The notes under the pieces: generated by a model
What the model was told of the DNA's origin: nothing
The model's input: the letters and a program-made list of their open reading frames with translations, nothing else
Database searches by the model: none
Shown: positions 18,127 to 26,745 of the stretch, piece after piece
Numbering within the stretch: position 1 is the stretch's first letter
Layout: each line of letters begins with the position of its first letter
Position numbers and translations under genes: made by a program
DNA from: Lederbergia citrisecunda
GTDB lineage: Bacteria > Bacillota > Bacilli > Bacillales > Bacillaceae_C
Assembly: GCF_018343695.1 (NCBI RefSeq)
Contig: NZ_JAGYPJ010000001.1
Span: forward strand, 3,881,744-3,945,743
DNA length: 64,000 nt
Reading direction: 5' to 3'

Positions 18127-19101
18127 ATGAGTAAATACGGGAAGAAGCCAGATTATAATAGGGTAAAACTAGATATGCCTTTTACAGGCATTACATCATT
18201 TAGAAAATATCCCATTTGTACTAATTTAGAAGAATTAGATGCTGATTTTGCCATTATAGGTGTTCCAAATGACATGACAACCGCATGGCGTTCCGGGGCT
18301 CGTATGGGACCAAGATCAATTCGAGAGCAGTCCTCATTATATGCTTTTGGCTCAGGTTATGATCATGAAAGAGATATCGTCTACAATAATGATGGCTGGA
18401 AAATTGTTGACTGTGGGGATGTTTCTATTATTAATGGGGATGTAGAACAGAGTCATGAAAATACTGAAGAAGTAATTAGAAAAATTATTTCCAAAGGTGC
18501 TATTCCTATTGTTTTAGGAGGGGATCACTCCATAACGAATCCTGTTGCATTTGCTTTAGAAAGTGAGGAAAAAGTGAATGTCGTCCAAATTGATGCCCAT
18601 TTAGACTGGTTGAAGGATGCATCAGGTCAACTTTTTACGTTAAGTAATCCGATGCGTAGAATGTCTGAAATGAAGCATATCAACAAAATGGCGCAACTTG
18701 GAATAAGAGGAGTTGGAAGTAGCCAGAAAGAGGACTTTGACGATGCTCGCGCTTATGGGAGTACGATTTTATCACCAAAACAAATTAGAAAAATAGGAAT
18801 TGAAGAAGCGTTAAAAGATATGCCATATGGTGAAAAGTACTATGTTACTATCGATATTGATGGTTTAGATGCTTCTGTTGCACCCGGGGCTGGTTCACCT
18901 TCACCAGGAGGATTTTTTTACGATGAAGTGAGTGAAATTTTAGAAGTTGTAGCAAAAAAAGGTCAAGTAATTGGTTTTGATTTAGTCGAGGTAAATCCAT
19001 TATACGATCCTACAGGTGTAACTTCACAAATTGCAGCAAGACTAATAATTGATTTTATTAACTTCATAATTAGAGAAAAACAACTTAATTCAGCGAAATA
19101 A
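18127..19101 (+). CDS. Ureohydrolase (agmatinase/arginase family)
   Basis: 324 aa, ATG 18127 after GAGGGAG. All metal ligands of the binuclear manganese site are present: GGDHS (His134), DAHLD (Asp156, His158, Asp160) and DIDGLD (Asp243, Asp245). The enzyme hydrolyses a guanidino group to urea and an amine. Agmatinase is the nearest familiar name, but members act on guanidinobutyrate, guanidinopropionate, formiminoglutamate or guanidine, and the sequence does not decide. Paired with a transporter and a divergent Lrp regulator. Confidence 0.85.
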   Translation: MSKYGKKPDYNRVKLDMPFTGITSFRKYPICTNLEELDADFAIIGVPNDMTTAWRSGARMGPRSIREQSSLYAFGSGYDHERDIVYNNDGWKIVDCGDVSIINGDVEQSHENTEEVIRKIISKGAIPIVLGGDHSITNPVAFALESEEKVNVVQIDAHLDWLKDASGQLFTLSNPMRRMSEMKHINKMAQLGIRGVGSSQKEDFDDARAYGSTILSPKQIRKIGIEEALKDMPYGEKYYVTIDIDGLDASVAPGAGSPSPGGFFYDEVSEILEVVAKKGQVIGFDLVEVNPLYDPTGVTSQIAARLIIDFINFIIREKQLNSAK

Positions 19102-19258
19102 TTTTTTAGGTGTGTATAGGTAGGTATAAGCTAAACATTTGATTTCTACTAGTTTTATCATTTTAAATGAATTTTTAATTCGTTGATCTACATCAAACAT
19201 ACGGGTAGATAGTTGAAGAATCTAACGGAGAATATCCCTAGAAAGAATATAAATAAAA

Positions 19259-19289
19259 AATAAGCTACTGTAATGTGGCTTATTTTTTT
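19259..19289 (+). terminator. Terminator of the ureohydrolase operon
   Basis: AATAAGC and GCTTATT flank a 12-nt loop, with a run of seven T after it. It overlaps the end of the convergent gene. Confidence 0.65.
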
Positions 19290-21118
19290 CTTCTTTTTAT
19301 TAAAAATGGCGCAGTGCAAATGATTCCTATCATATATAGAGCTACTGCAATATAAGCGGGTAATAAGTGAACAAAATCAGTATAGCCAATAATAAAGTGA
19401 GTGACTATCCCAGATAAAAATGCAGGAATGGCACCGACTGTGAAGGTCCACCAGACCCAGCTTTCTCCTTCGCGAATTCCCCATAAGGCTAGCATCAATA
19501 CGAGTAAGCCTACACTTAGTAAGGCACTTCCAAAACCGGCCCGGTCATGAGCAATAACAGGGATTAATCGTTCATTAAATTCATTAAGCATTTCCGGAGT
19601 TAGACATAAATAAGAAAGATCGGTTGGTACAAAGATAGTTGATGCTCCAATGACTGAGATTACAATTCCTCCAAGAGATAAAGCAGCTCCTAATATAACA
19701 AAGGATAGTTGTCCAATTAAGCTCAACTTCCAGGAGGGATGATTGAAAAGATTGGTGCTTGTAGGCGCTGTATAGGCATTTTTTGATTTCAAATATCCAA
19801 AAATAAATAAGGGTAATAATATAAGCCAAAACAATCCATGGAGCCAATCGAAATAACCATAACCGATAAATAAGAAAATTCCTAAAAACCCAATCATCCC
19901 TGCTACATTGACTGCTTTTCTTGCCCAATGGAGGCCATACCTAATTCCATACCTCGCAAGCTGCATATAGATGATCCCACCTGAAATCATGGTTCCAGAA
20001 AGAGTCATCCGGTCATGTGCCATAAAGTATAATATGGCGGGATTGAAATCAAATATATCCATTCTCATTATCCCTAAAAAGGATTCATCATATGGAAGGA
20101 TAATGGCGGTCATGCTAAAGAACAATGCTATGAATCCAGCAATTGTAATTGCCAATCCAAACAACCAATACCAAAGCCAACCTGTAACCATCACTGATTC
20201 CTCAGGGAGCCTGTTGCTGTATGCCTCATTAATTCGCTTTGGCAGACCAGGACCAGCAAATACATAATCATAGCCTAACATGATTAGTGATACTCCGTTA
20301 TCCAATAATGTAACAGCATCAAATGGTTCTCTTATTCTACTTAATGTAATAATAGGTAAGTCAGAATCAAATGATCTCCTTATTGTCTTAAGCGAATCAA
20401 TCACCTTATCGGGTGTAGAACACTCTTCAAGTAGTATTCCACTTGGATCATAGTTTCTAAGCTTTTCAATAGCAGTCATATCTTCTGTTGAACAAGAAAA
20501 TATAAGAGGTTCACTGATTTGTTCCTTAAAATGCTTATATTGATTAGCTGAATCAAACACATTGCTGTTCAGTATAAATCCATCACTATAAGGAAGGAGC
20601 TCTTCACAAATATGTTTTATTTCTTGAAAAGTGCCCTCAACCCTAATAAAAAAGGGAATCTTCTTTTTTTTAAGAGAGTGTAAGTGTTCCTTAACAGTAG
20701 AGAGCTTCATAGATACGTTGTTAAATCCATATATCTGCTTCTGCTCTTGATCTATATATAGCCCTTCCTTCTTTTCCGAACCGCTAATGGAAACTGGTCC
20801 AATTTCAAGAAAGCCAAAACCAAGATTTTGAAACGCTTTAAGTCCAGATAATTGAGGGTCGATTTTGCCACTTAGTCCGACAGGTGAATTAATATGGACC
20901 CCAAATATTTGTTTTCCCAGTTTTTTTGAAGGGGACATATGGCCAAGAAATTCTATAAATGCTTCACCTATTAACGTAGAAGATAGCAAGCTCATCCCAC
21001 GGTGAATAAACTCTCGACTAAAGGAAGGAGAAAATTTATGGAGAATAGGCTTGAATATAGTGTGATATGACCAATCTGGCAAGGCTGAACTTCCCTCCCC
21101 TCTTTGTAATAAGACCAC
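19280..21118 (-). CDS. Degenerate dihydroorotate-dehydrogenase-like domain fused to a membrane domain
   Basis: 612 aa from GTG 21118; TTG 21082 behind AGGGGAGG is an alternative start. Residues 13-300 follow the class 2 DHODH barrel (SPVGLSGKIDPQL; LGFGFLEIGPVS; end GPGLPKRINE), but the expected catalytic and FMN-binding segments (FDKN, the SxPNTPG loop, TNTT) are absent or replaced. Residues 312-606 contain about eight membrane helices arranged as two repeats, each with an AHDR motif (367-370 and 523-526) before a helix. Probably a membrane protein whose barrel binds a ligand or partner without DHODH catalysis. Co-transcribed with the small zinc/alphaCTD-like gene upstream. Confidence 0.75.
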   Translation of the reverse strand: MVLLQRGEGSSALPDWSYHTIFKPILHKFSPSFSREFIHRGMSLLSSTLIGEAFIEFLGHMSPSKKLGKQIFGVHINSPVGLSGKIDPQLSGLKAFQNLGFGFLEIGPVSISGSEKKEGLYIDQEQKQIYGFNNVSMKLSTVKEHLHSLKKKKIPFFIRVEGTFQEIKHICEELLPYSDGFILNSNVFDSANQYKHFKEQISEPLIFSCSTEDMTAIEKLRNYDPSGILLEECSTPDKVIDSLKTIRRSFDSDLPIITLSRIREPFDAVTLLDNGVSLIMLGYDYVFAGPGLPKRINEAYSNRLPEESVMVTGWLWYWLFGLAITIAGFIALFFSMTAIILPYDESFLGIMRMDIFDFNPAILYFMAHDRMTLSGTMISGGIIYMQLARYGIRYGLHWARKAVNVAGMIGFLGIFLFIGYGYFDWLHGLFWLILLPLFIFGYLKSKNAYTAPTSTNLFNHPSWKLSLIGQLSFVILGAALSLGGIVISVIGASTIFVPTDLSYLCLTPEMLNEFNERLIPVIAHDRAGFGSALLSVGLLVLMLALWGIREGESWVWWTFTVGAIPAFLSGIVTHFIIGYTDFVHLLPAYIAVALYMIGIICTAPFLIKRRKK

Positions 21119-21130
21119 CTCATCTACCTT

Positions 21131-21424
21131 TTAGTTCCGGAATGATAATCCATTTTCCTTTAAAGCGGACCTAAGCTTCGGTAAGGACGCTGGCCCCATT
21201 CCGTGAAATTGCAAAATTTCTTTCTCGCTATATTTTGATAACATCTCTAAAGAAGTAATCCCATTATTTTCTAACGCGCGTCTTGCAGGAGCAGCGAGTA
21301 TTGAAAGAAATCCGTTGCTAGGTTTGCGTTCTTGCTCACAAATAGGGCAAGTTGGACAATCGGTACTTTTATAGTATTTATGCCCTTTGTGGCAAGTCCT
21401 TAAATTTTTCTCATTAGTTGTCAT
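21131..21424 (-). CDS. Small protein with Cys-rich N terminus and RNA polymerase alpha-CTD-like domain
   Basis: 97 aa from ATG 21424. The first 35 residues hold CHKGH and CPTCPIC, a likely zinc knuckle. Residues 40-95 (LAAPARRALENNGITSLEML; HGMGPASLPKLRSALKENG) resemble the helix-hairpin-helix C-terminal domain of the polymerase alpha subunit. It is 12 bp from the DHODH-like fusion gene. A nucleic-acid or polymerase contact is suggested by the fold but not shown. Confidence 0.75.
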   Translation of the reverse strand: MTTNEKNLRTCHKGHKYYKSTDCPTCPICEQERKPSNGFLSILAAPARRALENNGITSLEMLSKYSEKEILQFHGMGPASLPKLRSALKENGLSFRN

Positions 21425-21561
21425 TTTAAAAGGTCGCCTCTTCTTAAGAATCTATTTTTACTTTTAATGGTTAGATAATTTTGGTGCCATGTTCCGGGTG
21501 TAACAATGATATAAGGCTCTCTATATGTATTTTAACAAAAAAATATAATCAACTTTTAGAA

Positions 21562-22317
21562 TTAATTAAATAAATGATGTAATATTCTATCTTTGTCTTC
21601 AAAAAATTGTTTCATGATACTATAATGGTTAGTTTCTTCAAGTAACGTTTCTTTTGCTCCTTCTTCACTAAGTTCTATAATCTTAGAGTTAGGATATGAC
21701 ATGATAATAGGGGAATGCGTGGCAATGATAAATTGTGAACCTTTACGGACTAATTCATGAATTTGGGCTAACATAGATAGTTGTCTGAGAGGGGATAGGG
21801 CTGCCTCGGGTTCATCTAGTAGATAGATGCCATTTCCCCGAAAACGATTCATAAATGTTGCCCAAAAGGACTCCCCATGTGACTGCTGATGAAGGGATAA
21901 TCCTCCGAATGAATCTATGATTCGTGGTCCAGGTGCTGGTTCACTGTCTAATTCTTCGATATTGGTAGCTACATTGTAAAAAGTCTCAGCACGAAGAAAG
22001 AAGCCATCTCTTGGCCTTTCGATACCTTTTATTAGCTTAATATATTTTTCTAGTGGAGAATGTGAATCATAAGTGGAAAAGTTGAAATTAAAGGACCCTC
22101 CTTCTGGATTAAATCCAGCAGCAACCGCAATGGCTTCCAATAGCGTTGACTTTCCCATACCATTTTCACCAATGAAATATGTAACATTTGGATGTAACGA
22201 TAGTTCATCCAATGTCTTTATACTTGGCAAATGAAATGGATATTCATCAAAAGAGGAAATGATATTACGTTCTAGCTTTATGCTTCTTATATAATGTTTT
22301 TCTTTTAATTCCTCCAC
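21562..22317 (-). CDS. AAA/ABC-type ATPase (AAA_21-like)
   Basis: 251 aa. GTG 22317 follows GGAGGT by 7 nt; the longer ATG frame has no ribosome site. Walker A is GENGMGKST, the signature-like segment is QQSHGESFW, and Walker B is GIYLLDEPEAALSP followed by a His switch (IATHSP). This is the standalone SMC-like ATPase family seen in Bacillus, of unknown role; it is sometimes a partner of nucleases in defence loci, but no nuclease is next to it here. Confidence 0.82.
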   Translation of the reverse strand: MEELKEKHYIRSIKLERNIISSFDEYPFHLPSIKTLDELSLHPNVTYFIGENGMGKSTLLEAIAVAAGFNPEGGSFNFNFSTYDSHSPLEKYIKLIKGIERPRDGFFLRAETFYNVATNIEELDSEPAPGPRIIDSFGGLSLHQQSHGESFWATFMNRFRGNGIYLLDEPEAALSPLRQLSMLAQIHELVRKGSQFIIATHSPIIMSYPNSKIIELSEEGAKETLLEETNHYSIMKQFFEDKDRILHHLFN

Positions 22318-22492
22318 AAGATTTACCTCCATATAATTTTTATCAATTCCATGCCTCATCCAAATAATAACATAGAATCGGTAATGGACTAATAATGTTA
22401 AAAAGATAGTATACGCTAAAAACTATTTGCTCTCCTGAGAAGCGAGGAAACGATTACCTAATATTTCCCTGGCCAGTGAAGAATGTGATAAT

Positions 22493-23220
22493 TCATTCTA
22501 ATGCTTCCTGTATATACTTATATAATTCGGCATCCATCCCAAACTGCAAACCATTTCCGGGGTTTTCAGCATGAAATTTTTCAGTTTGTTTCCTTAAATC
22601 TTGGTCATGCCCTGTGAAAGAGTAAACAATGTCACCCCATTTTTTTGCCAATGCTTGTACCTTACTACTATGAGGAGGTGTTCCTTTTTCCTTTTCTAAT
22701 AGTATTTTTTCAAAATCATTCTAAATTCTTGTTCCTTTTCTTTTAAAGTATCTTCATCATATTGATCATAATAATTCTTCATCATGTCTAATTGCTCTTT
22801 TGTAAAGTATTTTCCTTGATACATTTTCATTGCTCCTAAAAGTTTTGTTAATTCTTCTACGGACATTAATTTTTTACTACGAATAGTTTTTAAAGCACTT
22901 TCTAATTCATATAGTAGATCTTGTTGAACTTGTATATCTCTCTTTATACGGGTTATTTGAGTTTCTATAATGTTAATGTTGGTGGCAGAACCTTTTTCTT
23001 TGTTCGTAATGACAGACTTTATATCTTCTAAAGATAATCCTATTTGCTTTAAAGCCAAGATCTGGTGTAGTTTAGACAAATCTGATTTTGTGTAAAGCCG
23101 ATGTCCAGACTCTGTATATTGAGAAGGAGAAAACAAATCAATTTGATCATAATATCTTAAAGTTCTTATCGTTAAGCCCGTTAATGTTGCAAGTTCTCCT
23201 ACTTTCCAGTATTCTTTCAT
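22493..23220 (-). pseudogene. MerR-family regulator with TipAS effector domain, frameshifted
   Basis: ATG 23220 follows AAGGA. The MerR helix-turn-helix (KVGELATLTGLTIRTLRYYD) and coiled coil are intact, but the frame stops at 22696 after LKKYY. One base missing in the T run at 22712-22715 explains this: in the other frame coding resumes (KILLEKEKGTPPHSSKV ... ELYKYIQEALE) to TGA 22493. The rejoined protein would be about 243 aa, the usual length for MerR-TipAS, which binds thiopeptide-like or other ligands. It is either a recent pseudogene or a sequencing error. Next to an Hsp33-like gene, 45 bp upstream. Confidence 0.8.
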
Positions 23221-23265
23221 ACGTATTTCATCCTTATAAAATGTATTAATCACCATGATTATGAT

Positions 23266-24135
23266 TTACCTCAAAAGTCCTTGAATTTCGTTATAATTAA
23301 AGCGATATGTCCTTCCACAGATTTGACACGCTGTATCAATAGTCTCTTTATTCTTAATTGCTTGTTTTAATTCATTTTCGCTTAAAGAATGAAGTATCCC
23401 ATAGAACATTTCTTTTGAGCACCCACAGAAAAATTGGACAGGACTATATCCAATAACTTTTACATCCTTAAATAACTCACTTAGCTTTTCTTCAATATTG
23501 TTCTTGCTATATTTATTCAAGCTGGAAAAGAACCCTCGATTCGTATTAACCGTGTTTTCTACTTCATCAATAAGGTCAGGCTTGGCACCAGGAAGCAATT
23601 GAGCACATATAGCATTACTAAATAGAATACAATTATCATTTCCAAATCCAATATTGGCTCCTATATATGTTTGAGTTTGCTCACTCTGAATAAAATAATG
23701 TGAAATGTCATCAACGATGTTTCGGTATGGCATATCAGTTATGCCAGTAAATTGATTCATAGCCGAGCCTTTTATCACACGAATAGTTCCTTTATTACCA
23801 ATAAGGCGATCAAGTGATATTTTATTAATATAATCATAAGGGGCTTTCAGTAATTCTCCGTTGAGATAACCACGAACATTTCCTTTTGCATCTGCATCGA
23901 CAAAAACTTTATATTTGGGGTCACTCATTGTCATTTGGAGACTTATTCTTTGATCCCCTTTTATGGTTCCTGACATTAAACTCACAACCGAAATGGTTTT
24001 TCCTAATGTAAGTTTAAGAATATTATTTGTTTCTTTGTTCAGCCTAAGAATTTCATTAATTAATTTTGTATTATCAACAAAAAATAAACGAACTTGTTTG
24101 TCATAAATTAGTGTCTTAACAATTGTATTTTCCAT
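23266..24135 (-). CDS. hslO: Hsp33-like redox chaperone
   Basis: 289 aa from ATG 24135 with AAAGGAAAGG upstream. The Hsp33 core is followed by the redox zinc centre C-x-C (Cys237, Cys239) and C-x-x-C (Cys270, Cys273), all present, so oxidation-controlled holdase activity is expected. It is more diverged than housekeeping Hsp33 and sits with a MerR gene under a MerR-type promoter, so it is probably an inducible paralogue. It lies upstream of the MerR gene in one operon. Confidence 0.85.
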   Translation of the reverse strand: MENTIVKTLIYDKQVRLFFVDNTKLINEILRLNKETNNILKLTLGKTISVVSLMSGTIKGDQRISLQMTMSDPKYKVFVDADAKGNVRGYLNGELLKAPYDYINKISLDRLIGNKGTIRVIKGSAMNQFTGITDMPYRNIVDDISHYFIQSEQTQTYIGANIGFGNDNCILFSNAICAQLLPGAKPDLIDEVENTVNTNRGFFSSLNKYSKNNIEEKLSELFKDVKVIGYSPVQFFCGCSKEMFYGILHSLSENELKQAIKNKETIDTACQICGRTYRFNYNEIQGLLR

Positions 24136-24170
24136 TTTACCTTTCCTTTCTCTTTTTCACTGTTAAGTAC

Positions 24171-24201
24171 ACTATAAAACATAACCTTACGTAAGGTTCA
24201 A
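24171..24201 (-). promoter_or_regulatory. MerR-type promoter of the Hsp33-like operon
   Basis: On the minus strand TTGAAC (24201-24196) and TATAGT (24176-24171) are 19 bp apart, the stretched spacing MerR proteins need. A perfect 16-bp palindrome AACCTTACGTAAGGTT (24183-24198) lies between and over the -35. The MerR-TipAS product is the obvious ligand-responsive activator. Confidence 0.8.
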
Positions 24202-24377
24202 GCTTATTTGATCGATTTCCACATAATTATCCGATTTAGGAGTTTTTAATAGTAATTTAATTATTGTGATTTTCCACACGATAATCCGAATGCCCTTTTT
24301 TTCTAATACCATTTACGCGATATTTTAAAAAGAGGGATTTACTATAAGAGATTGTAGAATTGGGTGGAGGGTTTAAA

Positions 24378-24766
24378 ATGCGGAAATTCTTTGAATACAA
24401 TTGGCAATTAAGAGATGAATGGTTCGAATGGTGCAAACAACTAACAAAAGTGGAGTTAATGAAAAAACGAGTTGGGGGTGTAGAAAGTATTTTATTTACC
24501 TTATTTCACATTACAGAAGTGGAATATAGTTGGGTACGAGGGATTCAAGGAAAAGAAGATATTGTATTTAAGTTTAGTGATTATGACACGCTAGAGAAGG
24601 TAAAATCGCTCTCAGAGGATCTTAGATATGAATAAGAGATATTTTACATTCAAATGTGGATCATTTAAAAGAGGAGTTTGTGAGTGTTCCTTGGGATAAC
24701 GATCAGTATACAATCGATGATATTTTACATCATATTATCGCCCATGAAATACATCATATTGTGTAA
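24378..24766 (+). pseudogene. DinB/YfiT-type gene, frameshifted and truncated
   Basis: ATG 24378 after GGAGGG begins a normal DinB N terminus (FFEYNWQLRDEWFEWC; LFHITEVEYSWVRG). The frame stops at 24635; a missing A near 24631 restores it, reading ILHSNVDHLKEEFVSVPWD and then HHIIAHEIHHIV before TAA at 24766. The metal-binding His motif remains but the last helix is lost. An intact DinB-like gene lies at 33299. Confidence 0.75.
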
Positions 24767-24898
24767 GAAAAGGTGTTAAATTAGAGAACTATAAGATGGT
24801 CAAAAATTTAGCCATATAAGTCTCTACACTCAATTATTGGAACCTTAATTAAATGAATAAGTTGATTTTTTATAAAATGCTATACGAACTCGTAGTTA

Positions 24899-24943
24899 AA
24901 GAATCTATTTTGATTAATTTTTTTCAAAATAGGTTCTTTTTTT
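24899..24943 (+). terminator. Terminator after the DinB pseudogene
   Basis: AAGAATCTATTTTG pairs with CAAAATAGGTTCTT (one G-T pair), followed by TTTTTTT. Confidence 0.65.
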
Positions 24944-25088
24944 GTGCCAAATAATGGTTTGTGCAAGATGATTAATCCAGTGTGTAGCAATCAAATAATA
25001 GAAAGTGGGAATAACAAATATAGGATGTTGGCACAATATTTTAGTTAAGTTCCAGAAATGTGGGGATTTAGTACAAAGCGAGTCAGCA

Positions 25089-25119
25089 TTGACTCTCCTC
25101 TAAGGGGAGGATTTAAATT
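25089..25119 (+). promoter_or_regulatory. bmr promoter with BmrR operator
   Basis: TTGACT (25089-25094) and TAAATT (25114-25119) are 19 bp apart. The spacer carries the dyad CTCCTCTAAGGGGAG, closely resembling the B. subtilis bmr operator, which BmrR untwists when a cationic drug binds. It lies 35 bp upstream of the original bmr ATG. Confidence 0.85.
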
Positions 25120-25196
25120 AAGATTGTAGGGTGTTTTAAAAGGAGTAGAACAACATGCAAAAACAAAACAGAACGTTAGCTATAGTATTAATGGAC

Positions 25197-26745
25197 GACG
25201 GTGCGGAAAAAGTTGTGTAAATAGGTTTCAAATCAATCCTCCTTGGCGAGAATTAGGATAACTAATTTTGCCAAGGAGGATTTTTCGTCATGAAATTACC
25301 AAAGGAATTAATCAAAGAAATGGTAAAGGAACAAAAGTTCACTAGTACCGATCAAATTATGGAAACGATCAAGGAGATGTTTTCCAATGTCTTGGAGGAA
25401 GTGCTCAAATGCGAAATTGATGAGCAGTTGGGTTATGAAAAGCACCAACGTCGGAGTGATGGACCTAATAACTATCGAAATGGTTCAACAAAACGGAAAC
25501 TAAAAACGCAATTTGGCGAAGTTGAAATAAACGTTCCTAGAGATAGAAATGGCTCGTATGAGCCACAAATTTTGGATAAATACCAAAGAAATGTGGACGG
25601 GCTGGAAGAGAAAATTCTTTCTCTTTACGCACATGGTATGTCTACCAGAGATATCAAGGAACAAGTCAAGGATCTCTATAATATTGAGATTTCCTCAGAG
25701 CTAGTTAGTAAGATTAGCGAAAAGATTATGCCACAAGTAAATGAGTGGCAAAGCCGTCCACTTGAAGCCTATTATCCTTTTATTTTCATGGATGCCATTC
25801 ATTATAAAATTCGGGATAATCACCAAATTGTCTCGAAGGCGGCCTATGTGGTATTGGGTATTAACAATGAAGGTTATAAAGAAATATTAGGCATCTGGGT
25901 TGGGGGAAATGAAAGTAGTAAGTTTTGGTTAGGTGTGTTGAACGATTTGAAAACGAGAGGCGTTAAAACGGTTAATCTTTTCTGTGTAGATGGGCTTACA
26001 GGATTCAGAGAAGCCATACAAGCCGTGTATCCTTTCGCTGGAATTCAACGTTGTATCATTCACCAGATACGTTCAAGTACTAAATATGTTTCTTATAAAC
26101 ACTTAAAGGAATTTGTCGCTGATTTAAAGCTAATCTATACTTCAATTAACGAAGAATCGGGTATGGAAAGGCTCAAAGAATTTAAAGAAAAATGGGGTAA
26201 AGAGTATCCAACTGCAGTTAAATCATGGGAAGAAAATTGGGATATTTTAGCTACCTTTTTTGCATATCCGCCCGAAATTAGGAAAATAATATATACTACG
26301 AATGTAATAGAAGGGTTACATCGTCAATTTAGAAAAGTGACCAAAACAAAATCCATTTTCCCTAATGATGATAGCTTAAGGAAAATGCTCTATTTGGCAT
26401 CTCAAAATATTACAAAAAAATGGAAGATGCGTTATCGTAATTGGGATATAATCTTGAGCCAACTTGAGATTTTAAATCAAACATCATAATTGGGGACTCT
26501 GTCCCCAAACCCCTGAAGTTTAACGCATTTGTTTTCCCTAAAACGGATGAAAAAACGGACAGATCAAGTCCGTCCGTTTTAGTGTAAAAACCATAAAATC
26601 GCTCGGGTTGCACTTCTGCATTGCCCTATCCTGTTTTATGGTAAAAGGCAATAATAGTTTTGCCAGATTGTATTTTTTCATACCTATTATTTCTTGCCTT
26701 GCGAAGATTATAGAATACTACTTACACAAGATTTTACGCAGATCC
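25197..26745 (+). mobile_element. IS256-family insertion sequence, copy 2 (1549 bp)
   Basis: The same GACGGTGCGG to GCAGATCC sequence as at 9568, apparently base-identical over its length. The flanks differ: TAATGGAC on the left and CTATTCAT on the right, with no target duplication. It is inserted between codons 14 and 15 of bmr. The shared sequence ends exactly at both junctions. Confidence 0.95.
25290..26489 (+). CDS. IS256-family transposase, copy 2
   Basis: 399 aa, the same protein as the gene at 9661, with all catalytic residues and the same ribosome-site hairpin upstream (25235-25282). It reads in the direction of bmr, so transcription leaving the element could enter the bmr remnant. 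Confidence 0.95.
   Translation: MKLPKELIKEMVKEQKFTSTDQIMETIKEMFSNVLEEVLKCEIDEQLGYEKHQRRSDGPNNYRNGSTKRKLKTQFGEVEINVPRDRNGSYEPQILDKYQRNVDGLEEKILSLYAHGMSTRDIKEQVKDLYNIEISSELVSKISEKIMPQVNEWQSRPLEAYYPFIFMDAIHYKIRDNHQIVSKAAYVVLGINNEGYKEILGIWVGGNESSKFWLGVLNDLKTRGVKTVNLFCVDGLTGFREAIQAVYPFAGIQRCIIHQIRSSTKYVSYKHLKEFVADLKLIYTSINEESGMERLKEFKEKWGKEYPTAVKSWEENWDILATFFAYPPEIRKIIYTTNVIEGLHRQFRKVTKTKSIFPNDDSLRKMLYLASQNITKKWKMRYRNWDIILSQLEILNQTS

Noticed and set aside
21562-22317. A defence system around the AAA ATPase
   Set aside because: No nuclease, reverse transcriptase or other partner is adjacent; neighbours are unrelated genes with their own signals.
26608-26745. Start of the MFS gene inside IS256 as its natural start
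   Set aside because: Those 46 residues are IS sequence. The original start is 25155, beyond the element; the fusion is kept only as a possible product.
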